A stretch of 19,508 bases of DNA from DASZZZ01 sp036260375. Lineage in GTDB: Bacteria > Actinomycetota > CADDZG01 > WHSQ01. The translations under genes and the position numbers were made by a program. Positions 13,972-19,508 of this stretch are shown here, in pieces. The stretch is taken from positions 1 to 19,508 of the forward strand of contig DASZZZ010000060.1 of the NCBI GenBank assembly GCA_036260375.1. Reading direction: 5' to 3'. Positions within the stretch are counted from its first letter, which is position 1; each line of letters starts with the position of its first letter. The notes under the pieces were generated by a model. That model had not been told where the DNA came from and did no database searches. It saw only the letters and a program-made list of their open reading frames with translations.

Positions 13972-14966
13972 GCGCCCCAACGGAGCCCGGGCGTCACCAC
14001 CGGCGCGTCCCACAGCGAGGTGAGCTCGTCGTCGAGCTTCATCAGCGTGATCGAGCAGCCCGCCATGTCGAGGCTCGTGACGTAGTCGCCGACGAGCGTG
14101 CGCGCCACGGTGGCGCCGCGTTCGCGCAGCGCGCGCGCGACCTCGTCGAACACGACGTACAGCTCGATGAGCGGCGTGCCTCCCATTCCGTTGACGAACG
14201 CGAGGACGTCGTCGCCGTTGCCGAACGCGAGGTCGTCGAAGATCGCGTCGGTCGCCACTCTCGCGAGCTCGCGCGCCGGCGCGATGGGGACGCGGCGGCG
14301 GCCCGGCTCGCCGTGTATGCCGATGCCGAGCTCGATCTCGTCGGCCCCGATGTCGAAGGTCGGCTTGCCGGCCGCGGGCGTCGTGCACGCGGTCAGCGCG
14401 ATGCCGAAGCTGCGCGCGCGGTCGTTGACCTTGCGCGCGACCGACGCGACCGCGTCGAGGTCCGCACCCGACTCGGCCGATGCGCCGGCGATCTTCTCGA
14501 CCAGCAGCGTCGCGCCGGTCCCGCGCCGGCCCGCGGTGTAGAGGCTGTCCTCGACCGCGACGTCGTCGTCGACGAGCACCGACTGCACCTGGTGGCCCTC
14601 GTCGGCCGCCATGTCGGCGGCGAGCTCGAAGTTCATGACGTCGCCCGTGTAGTTCTTGACGACGTGCAGCACGCCGGCGCCGCCGTCGACGCGCGTGGTC
14701 GCGGCCAGCATCTGGTCGGGGACCGGCGAGGTGAACACCTCGCCGGGACACGCGGCGTCGAGCATGCCGCGGCCGACGAAGCCGCCGTGCAGCGGCTCGT
14801 GACCCGAGCCGCCCCCCGACACGAGCCCGACCTTGCCCGACACGGGCGCGTCGGCCCGGTAGACGACTTGTGCCTCGACGTCGACCTCGAGGCTCGGGTG
14901 CGCCGCCGCCATGCCGCGCAGCGCGTCCTTGACGACGTCGTCGGGGGCGTTGATGAGCTTCTTCAC
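13968..14966 (-). CDS. dhaK: Dihydroxyacetone kinase, substrate-binding subunit DhaK
   Basis: A 332-residue subunit that binds dihydroxyacetone covalently as a hemiaminal. VSGGGSGHEPLHGGFVGRGM (49-68) and VVKNYTGDVMNFELA (102-116) are family signatures, and His218 in ELGIGIHGEPG (212-222) is the substrate-binding His, at the same number as in E. coli DhaK. AFGNGDDVLAFVNGMGGTPL (247-266) follows. GTG 14966 is preceded by AGGAG at a suitable distance and by homology starts at MKKLINAPD, so the longer open frame upstream is not coding. First gene of dhaK-dhaL-ptsI; a well-spaced promoter lies upstream. Confidence 0.96.
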   Translation of the reverse strand: MKKLINAPDDVVKDALRGMAAAHPSLEVDVEAQVVYRADAPVSGKVGLVSGGGSGHEPLHGGFVGRGMLDAACPGEVFTSPVPDQMLAATTRVDGGAGVLHVVKNYTGDVMNFELAADMAADEGHQVQSVLVDDDVAVEDSLYTAGRRGTGATLLVEKIAGASAESGADLDAVASVARKVNDRARSFGIALTACTTPAAGKPTFDIGADEIELGIGIHGEPGRRRVPIAPARELARVATDAIFDDLAFGNGDDVLAFVNGMGGTPLIELYVVFDEVARALRERGATVARTLVGDYVTSLDMAGCSITLMKLDDELTSLWDAPVVTPGLRWGA

Positions 14967-15004
14967 GCGATCACTCCTGGGAACGGGGGGCGGGGGCGCG
15001 CGCC

Positions 15005-15033
15005 ATCCTCTCAGCGGCGCGCCGCGGTGTCGA
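15005..15033 (-). promoter_or_regulatory. Predicted promoter of dhaK-dhaL-ptsI
   Basis: TCGACA (15033-15028, five of six matches to TTGACA), a 17-base spacer and GAGGAT (15010-15005) preceded by TGA, which gives an extended -10. The predicted start near 14998 leaves a leader of about 32 bases with AGGAG before dhaK. The remaining intergenic stretch to 15174 shows no clear DhaR- or DhaS-type operator. Confidence 0.5.
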
Positions 15034-15174
15034 GTGCGCCGGGGGGCCCGCGCGTGCTCGTCGCGGCAGGTCGCCGGGCGATTGCGGCATTCCGGTCGCG
15101 GGTACGAACGTCCGTGGCCGCGGGTGCGGCCGCCCGATCCGCGCGTGGCGCCGCCGGGGCGTCGAGGAGGCCGC

Positions 15175-15792
15175 GTGACCGACGAGCGCAAGGAGCGAGA
15201 GGGACCGACCGGCGAGATCCTCGCGGAGGCCGTGTCGATCGTCGAACGCGAGGGTGTGCCGTACCTCGCGATCGGCGGCATCGCGTCGTCGGTGTGGGGT
15301 GAGCCCAAGCCGATCCGCGACATCGACCTCTTCGTGCGCGAGTCCGACGCGCGCCGCACGCTCGACGCGTTCGCACGCGCTGGCTACCACACCGAGCACG
15401 CCGATCCCGAGTGGCTGCTCAAGGCGGTCAAGGACGACGTCCTCGTAGACGTGATCTACAACGTCAACAGGCAGGTGTGCATCGACGACGAGATGCTGCG
15501 GCGCGGCGCGTCGCGCGAGGTCGAGGGCACGGAGCTGCGCGTGCTCGCCGCCGAGGACCTCGTGGTCGCGCTCGCGATCAGCAACCGAGACGACACCGGC
15601 TACTGGTACGACGCGCTGTCGGTGCTCGCGCACGCGCATCTCGACTGGGACTACCTCCTGCGGCGCGCCGACGCGGGCCGCGAACGCGTCCTGAGCCTGC
15701 TGCTGTACGCGCGCGCCGACGGCATAGCGATCCCCGACGGGCCCGTCCAGACGCTTGCGACGCGCGTGCTCGGAGGCGTGGAGGCCGCGTGA
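15175..15792 (+). CDS. Nucleotidyltransferase-like protein (pol beta superfamily)
   Basis: A 205-residue protein with YLAIGGIASSVWGEPKPIRD (30-49) continuing as IDLFVR: the GG of the nucleotidyltransferase loop and the DxD pair Asp49/Asp51. A third acidic residue, Asp92 in LVDVIYNV, completes the catalytic triad. LAAEDLVVALAISNRDD (124-140) followed by a Trp/Tyr-rich helical part resembles minimal or AbiEii-like nucleotidyltransferases and related uncharacterised families. The substrate is unknown; no HEPN partner gene lies beside it. GTG 15175 has GAGGAGG just upstream. First gene of a four-gene operon; its stop overlaps the next start (GTGA). Confidence 0.8.
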   Translation: MTDERKEREGPTGEILAEAVSIVEREGVPYLAIGGIASSVWGEPKPIRDIDLFVRESDARRTLDAFARAGYHTEHADPEWLLKAVKDDVLVDVIYNVNRQVCIDDEMLRRGASREVEGTELRVLAAEDLVVALAISNRDDTGYWYDALSVLAHAHLDWDYLLRRADAGRERVLSLLLYARADGIAIPDGPVQTLATRVLGGVEAA

Positions 15793-16055
15793 CCGCGCGT
15801 CCTGCCCCCGAGGCCGACGAATACGTCGTCGCGCACGTGAAGGAGGCGCTCGCAGAAGACCCGCGCCTGCACGAGCTCGCCCTCGACGTGACCGTGCGCG
15901 GGGGACGGGTATTCGTCGCGGGACACGTCGCGACGCGCGCGCGCCGCGACGCGGTCTCCGCGGTGCTCGCAGACGCGTGCCCGGGCCGCGACGTCGCCAA
16001 CGAGACCACCGTCGAGGAGGTCGCCGAGCCCGCGGGCGAGGAGCGGTTGCAGTGA
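15789..16055 (+). CDS. BON-domain protein
   Basis: An 88-residue protein. VVAHVKEALAEDPRLHEL (13-30), LDVTVRGGRVFVAGHVATRA (32-51) and AVSAVLADACPGRDVANETTVEEV (55-78, key positions only) follow the alpha-beta-beta-alpha-beta pattern of a single BON domain. BON domains are associated with phospholipid or envelope binding, but no signal peptide is seen, so a cytoplasmic location is likely. It overlaps both neighbours by four bases (GTGA), placing it firmly in the nucleotidyltransferase-metallophosphoesterase-RecQ operon. The role in that operon is unknown. Confidence 0.82.
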   Translation: MTARPAPEADEYVVAHVKEALAEDPRLHELALDVTVRGGRVFVAGHVATRARRDAVSAVLADACPGRDVANETTVEEVAEPAGEERLQ

Positions 16056-16828
16056 CCGACGAGCGCGTCGTCCAGGTCGCCGCGGTCGCCGACGTCCACG
16101 TCGGGCGCGACTCCGCCGGCATCATGCGGCGCCACCTGCACGACCTCGACGAGCACGCCGACGTGTTGCTGCTTGCCGGCGACCTGACGACGTGCGGCGA
16201 CCCGGACGAGGCGCGCGTCCTGGCGCGCGAGCTCGACTGCTGCACGACGCCGAAGATCGCGGTGCTCGGCAACCACGATCACCACGCGGACCGTGGTCGC
16301 GACATCCGCGCCGTGCTCGAACGCGCCGGCGTCACGGTGCTCGAGGGCGACGCCACGACCGTCGACGTGCGCGGGGTGCGCGTGGGCGTCGCCGGGACGA
16401 CGGGCTTCGGCGGTGGATTCGCGGGCGCGTGCGCGAGCGACTTCGGCGAGCCCGAGATGAAGGCGTTCGTGCGGCACTCCCGCCGCCTGGCCGACTCGCT
16501 CGAGGCGGCGCTGGCGTCGCTCGACGCCGACGTGCGGATCGCCCTCATGCACTACGCGCCGGTCGAGGACACGCTGCGCGGTGAGCGGCTCGAGATCTAT
16601 CCGTTCCTCGGCAGCTACCTCCTCGGCGAGGCGGTCGACCGGGCCGGCGCCGACCTCGCGCTGCACGGTCACGCGCACGCGGGGGCCGAGAAGGGCGTCA
16701 CGCCCGGCGGCATCCACGTCCGCAACGTCGCCCAGCCCGTCATCCGCCACGCGTACAACGTGTACTGCCTCGACGCCGGCGCGGCGCGGCGCGACGGCGT
16801 TGCGGCGCCCGCTCGAGCGCGCGCGTGA
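16052..16828 (+). CDS. Calcineurin-like metallophosphoesterase
   Basis: A 258-residue protein with the full two-metal centre of the calcineurin-like family: D14-x-H16 (VADVHVG), G43-D44, G73-N74-H75-D76, H167 (LMHYAP) and G204? region LHGHAHAG with H205 and H207. Such enzymes hydrolyse phosphodiesters or phosphomonoesters; the family includes nucleases, cyclic-nucleotide phosphodiesterases and lipid hydrolases, and this sequence alone does not decide which. A glycine-rich insert, GTTGFGGGFAGACASDFGEP (115-134), follows the third motif. It overlaps the BON gene upstream and recQ downstream by four bases each. No signal peptide. Confidence 0.87.
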   Translation: MTDERVVQVAAVADVHVGRDSAGIMRRHLHDLDEHADVLLLAGDLTTCGDPDEARVLARELDCCTTPKIAVLGNHDHHADRGRDIRAVLERAGVTVLEGDATTVDVRGVRVGVAGTTGFGGGFAGACASDFGEPEMKAFVRHSRRLADSLEAALASLDADVRIALMHYAPVEDTLRGERLEIYPFLGSYLLGEAVDRAGADLALHGHAHAGAEKGVTPGGIHVRNVAQPVIRHAYNVYCLDAGAARRDGVAAPARARA

Positions 16829-18243
16829 GCGATCCGGCCGGGCTCGCGCGCATCGCGCGCGAGCGCTTCGGCTACGACGAGCTGCTCCCCGGACAGCACG
16901 CGGCGATGTCGAGCGTCGTCGACGGGCGCGACACGCTCGTGATCATGCCGACGGGCTCGGGCAAGTCGGCGATCTACCAGGTGGCGGGGCTCGCGCTCGA
17001 CGGGCCGACGATCGTCGTGTCGCCGCTGATCGCGCTGCAGCGCGATCAGGTGGACGCGTTGCGAGAGACCGACGACGGCGATGCCGAGCAGGTCAACTCG
17101 ACGATCCCCGCGGCGCGTCGGGACGCCACGCTCGAACGCGTGGCGGACGGCGACGTCGAATTCGTGTTTCTCGCGCCCGAGCAGCTCGCCAACGACGACA
17201 CGCTCGCGCAGGTGCGCGCGGCGGCCCCGTCGCTTTTCGTCGTCGACGAGGCCCACTGCATCAGCGCGTGGGGCCACGACTTCAGGCCCGACTACATGCG
17301 GCTCGGCGACGTCGTCGAGGAGCTCGGGCGTCCGACCGTGCTGGCCATGACGGCGACCGCGTCGCCCGCGGTCCGCGACGAGATCGTCGAGCGACTGCGC
17401 ATGCGTTCGCCCGCGGTCGTCGTGCGCGGCTTCGACCGTCCCAACATCGAGCTCGCGGTGCGGCTGTTCGCGGACGAGGGCGCGAAGCACCGCGCCGCGC
17501 TCGACGAGCTCGCCGGCGCGGCGCCGCCCGGCATCGTGTACGTGGCGACCAAGAGGAGGGCCGAGCAGCTCAGCGCGGAGCTGTGGGAGCGCGGCGTGCA
17601 GGCCGTCTACTACCACGGCGGCATGACGCGCACCGAGCGCGACGCGGCGCAGGGCGCGTTCATGGACGGAGCGTTCGACGTCGTCGTGGCGACGGCGGCG
17701 TTCGGCATGGGCATCGACAAGCCCGACGTGCGCTTCGTGTACCACTACGACGTGCCCGACTCGATCGACTCTTACTACCAGGAGATCGGGCGCGCCGGGC
17801 GCGACGGCGAGCCTGCGCGGGCGGTGCTGTTCTATCGCGCCGCCGACCTCGGGCTGCGCCGTTTCTTCGCCGCGACCGGCGACGCGGGCAGCGCGCGCCG
17901 ACGGCTCGAGGAGTCGCGTCTCGACATGATGCGGTCCTACGCCGAGACGCAGCACTGCCGACGCGGCTTCGTGCTGAACTACTTCGGCGAGGGCTTCGAT
18001 CCTCCGTGCGGTTGCTGCGACAACTGCCTCGCGGGCGCTGTCTCCGACGACGGCGAGCGGCCGTTCGCGCTCGGCGACACCGTCGTGCACGCCGAATGGG
18101 GGCCGGGGTGCGTCGTCCGCTACGAGGGCGGCAAGATGACCGTCCTGTTCGAGTCGTGCGGCTACAGGACGCTGTGGCTCGAGGCGGTCGCGGCCCGCGG
18201 GCTGCTGGCGCCCGGAGACGCCCCGGGGCGGCGTTCGACGTAA
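16825..18243 (+). CDS. recQ: RecQ-type ATP-dependent DNA helicase, short form with Tudor-like C-terminus
   Basis: A 472-residue SF2 3'-5' DNA helicase. Motif 0 is FGYDELLPGQ (15-24), Walker A MPTGSGKSAIYQ (41-52), motif II/aromatic loop VVDEAHCISAWGHDFRPDY (139-157), motif III MTATAS (175-180), motif V ATAAFGMGIDKPDVRFVYH (289-307) and motif VI YYQEIGRAGRDG (317-328). The zinc site is C378, C395, C398, C401. The usual winged-helix and HRDC parts are absent; instead FALGDTVVHAEWGPGCVVRY (414-433) and VLFESCGYRTLW form a WGxGxV domain like the one ending UvrD/PcrA helicases. GTG 16825 overlaps the metallophosphoesterase stop. Likely role: DNA repair or recombination. Confidence 0.94.
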   Translation: MSDPAGLARIARERFGYDELLPGQHAAMSSVVDGRDTLVIMPTGSGKSAIYQVAGLALDGPTIVVSPLIALQRDQVDALRETDDGDAEQVNSTIPAARRDATLERVADGDVEFVFLAPEQLANDDTLAQVRAAAPSLFVVDEAHCISAWGHDFRPDYMRLGDVVEELGRPTVLAMTATASPAVRDEIVERLRMRSPAVVVRGFDRPNIELAVRLFADEGAKHRAALDELAGAAPPGIVYVATKRRAEQLSAELWERGVQAVYYHGGMTRTERDAAQGAFMDGAFDVVVATAAFGMGIDKPDVRFVYHYDVPDSIDSYYQEIGRAGRDGEPARAVLFYRAADLGLRRFFAATGDAGSARRRLEESRLDMMRSYAETQHCRRGFVLNYFGEGFDPPCGCCDNCLAGAVSDDGERPFALGDTVVHAEWGPGCVVRYEGGKMTVLFESCGYRTLWLEAVAARGLLAPGDAPGRRST

Positions 18244-18314
18244 AGGGACCTGCGCGTGTGCCGATACTCCGTACGTAACTGGCTGTACGCGGGCGGGACC
18301 AGAGGAGGAGTCGA

Positions 18315-19283
18315 GTGGGGCACGGCGACGCCGACGAGGCACGGCGCCGGCGGGTGCGTTCGTCGCTCGAGCGCATGCCGCGGGCGGCGATCCTCGTCAT
18401 CGGGAGCGTGCTCGTCGCGGCGATCGGCTGGGCCGACGTCGCAACGGGCGTCGAGCTCGCGCTGTCGATCTTCTATTACGTCCCCATCGCGTTCGTGACG
18501 TGGTTCGGGGGCCGGGCGTCGGGCGTCGTCCTCGCCGGCACCGCGGCGGTCGTGTGGTACCTCGCGGACGTCGTCGGCGGCGCCGTGTACTCGCACGCGT
18601 GGATCCCGTACTGGAACGCGTCGGTCCGGCTCGGGATGTACCTGCTGCTCGCGGTCCTGCTGGCGCGCCTGCGAACCGCGCTGCGACGCGAGAGCGAGCT
18701 CGCCCGGACCGACCCGCTCACCGGCGTCGCCAACGCGCGTCACTTCCACGAGACCGCGCACCTCGAGCTCGCCCGCGCGCGCCGAGGCGCGACGCCGCTG
18801 ACGCTCGCCTACGTCGACGTCGACGACTTCAAGACCGTCAACGACGACTACGGGCACAGCGCCGGGGACGACCTGTTGCGCACGATCGGCCGCGCCCTCG
18901 CGTCCGCCGTGCGCGAGCTCGACGCCGTTGCACGCGTCGGCGGCGACGAGTTCGTCATGCTGCTGCCGGACGCCGACGCGTCGGGCGCGGCGAGCGCGCT
19001 GGAGCGCATCATCGGCGGCCTGTCGCGCGACGTCGAGCGGCTTCCGTACTCGGTGACGTTCAGCGTCGGCGCGGTGACGTTCGGCACGCCACCCGAGAGC
19101 GTCGACGAGATGATGTGGGCGGCCGATCACGTCATGTACGGCGCCAAGCGCTCGGGCAAGAACCGGGTGCACCACCGCACGATCGGCACGGGCGCCGGCG
19201 GCAGGACCGCCGTCGCGGTCGAACGCCCCGCCGCGGTCGACCCTCCCGCCGCGGTCGATCCCCCCGCCGCGCGCGCGATCTGA
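18315..19283 (+). CDS. Membrane-anchored diguanylate cyclase (GGDEF)
   Basis: A 322-residue enzyme that makes cyclic di-GMP from two GTP. Residues 24-120 contain about four hydrophobic segments (e.g. AAILVIGSVLVAAIGW, IFYYVPIAFVTWFGG, MYLLLAVLLARL), so the sensor is a membrane module with little outside the membrane. The GGDEF domain has RTDPLTGVANARHF (131-144), DVDDFKTVNDDYGH (168-181), active GGDEF at 209-213 and an intact RELD inhibitory site (200-203) five residues before it, so product feedback is expected. The C-terminus is a Pro/Ala tail with repeated PAAVDP. GTG 18315 follows GAGGAGG. It starts 71 bp after recQ and may have its own promoter. Confidence 0.93.
   Translation: MGHGDADEARRRRVRSSLERMPRAAILVIGSVLVAAIGWADVATGVELALSIFYYVPIAFVTWFGGRASGVVLAGTAAVVWYLADVVGGAVYSHAWIPYWNASVRLGMYLLLAVLLARLRTALRRESELARTDPLTGVANARHFHETAHLELARARRGATPLTLAYVDVDDFKTVNDDYGHSAGDDLLRTIGRALASAVRELDAVARVGGDEFVMLLPDADASGAASALERIIGGLSRDVERLPYSVTFSVGAVTFGTPPESVDEMMWAADHVMYGAKRSGKNRVHHRTIGTGAGGRTAVAVERPAAVDPPAAVDPPAARAI
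19227..19271 (+). repeat. 18-bp tandem repeat in the diguanylate cyclase tail
   Basis: Two full units (19227-19244 and 19245-19262) and a half unit (19263-19271) encode PAAVDP-PAAVDP-PAA. The full units differ at only two wobble bases (GAC/GAT and CCT/CCC), pointing to recent duplication. Confidence 0.8.
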
Positions 19284-19398
19284 CGAGCGAGCCCGCGTCC
19301 GGCGCCGCGAAGGCCGACCGCGCGCGCGTCGTGCTCGCCCTGGGTAGACCTCCACGGGTAGGGGTACATCGACCCGAAGCCGACCAGAGGAGGACGTC

Positions 19399-19508
19399 AT
19401 GGCACGAGGAGGCGGAGGCGGCGGCCGAGGCGGCGGAGGCGGCGGCGGCCGCGGAGGCGGCGGAGGCGGCGGCGGCCGCGGAGGCGGAGGCGGCGGCCGC
19501 GGCGGCGG
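19399..19508 (+). CDS. Start of a Gly/Arg-repeat (RG-rich) protein, cut by the window edge
   Basis: ATG 19399 is preceded by AGAGGAGG (19385-19392) at a good distance, and the frame is open to the window end. The first 36 residues are M-A-R followed by glycine runs of 6, 7, 8 and 6 residues, each closed by one Arg, then two more Gly. Only Arg and Gly occur after residue 2. The codons vary (CGA, CGC; GGA, GGC), so this is not a pure DNA triplet run. Such RG-rich tails bind RNA or promote condensation in other proteins, but at an N-terminus no function can be claimed. The strong ribosome site supports translation. The remaining gene lies outside the window. Confidence 0.6.
   Translation, partial: MARGGGGGGRGGGGGGGRGGGGGGGGRGGGGGGRGG

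Noticed and set aside
15175..16055. Toxin-antitoxin module (nucleotidyltransferase plus small partner)
   Set aside because: The small partner is a BON-domain protein, not a HEPN or AbiEi-like antitoxin, and the pair is embedded in a larger coupled operon.
19405..19508. CRISPR-like or satellite repeat array
   Set aside because: The periodicity is irregular codon-level Gly/Arg repetition without spacers, in frame behind a ribosome site.

Overview
The window is GC-rich throughout and tightly packed. Genes are read on both strands, GTG starts are common, and stop/start overlaps of the ATGA/GTGA type recur. Together with a bioB gene followed by a small BsaP-like gene, this points to a member of the Actinomycetota. 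I cannot place it more precisely from sequence alone; a deep-branching, possibly uncultured class is plausible.

Layout, left to right. (1) 2-1120 (+): 3' part of an animal-type haem peroxidase cut by the window edge. (2) 5361-1134 (-): a complete late biotin pathway operon, bioA-bioF-bioD-bioB-bsaP, in which every junction overlaps. BsaP-like proteins assist biotin synthase in actinobacteria, and this BioB lacks the Cys that aligns with E. coli C128. (3) 5432-7620 (+): a DedA-PAP2 fusion membrane protein, tRNA-Cys(GCA), and a METTL7-like methyltransferase whose ATG shares its first base with the encoded CCA end of the tRNA. (4) 7645-10222: a small ABM-fold protein (-), tRNA-Val(GAC) with an unusual C33 (+), a VOC-fold protein (+), and a secreted LVIVD-repeat protein (-).

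(5) 10399-10986 (-): a poorly conserved patch with a hypothetical gene that appears frameshifted and a doubtful 50-codon Cys-containing ORF. (6) 11022-14966: a compact PTS-dependent dihydroxyacetone kinase locus. dhaM and a stand-alone HPr gene run rightward; dhaK, dhaL and an enzyme I gene run leftward. The two arms meet tail to tail on one CTAG that supplies both stop codons. All proteins needed to pass phosphate from PEP through EI, HPr and DhaM to DhaL-ADP and on to dihydroxyacetone on DhaK are present, with no sugar permease (EIIB/C) in the window.

(7) 15175-18243 (+): a four-gene translationally coupled operon: a pol-beta-type nucleotidyltransferase-like protein, a BON-domain protein, a metallophosphoesterase and a short RecQ helicase with a Tudor-like C-terminus. 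(8) 18315-19283 (+): a membrane diguanylate cyclase with intact GGDEF and I-site. (9) 19399 to the window end (+): the start of an extremely Gly/Arg-rich ORF made of arginines separated by runs of 6-8 glycines.

I see no CRISPR array, insertion sequence or phage module. The leads most worth following are the BioB/BsaP pair with the altered cluster ligand, the two-armed Dha-PTS, the RecQ operon, tRNA-Val C33, and the edge RG-repeat ORF.
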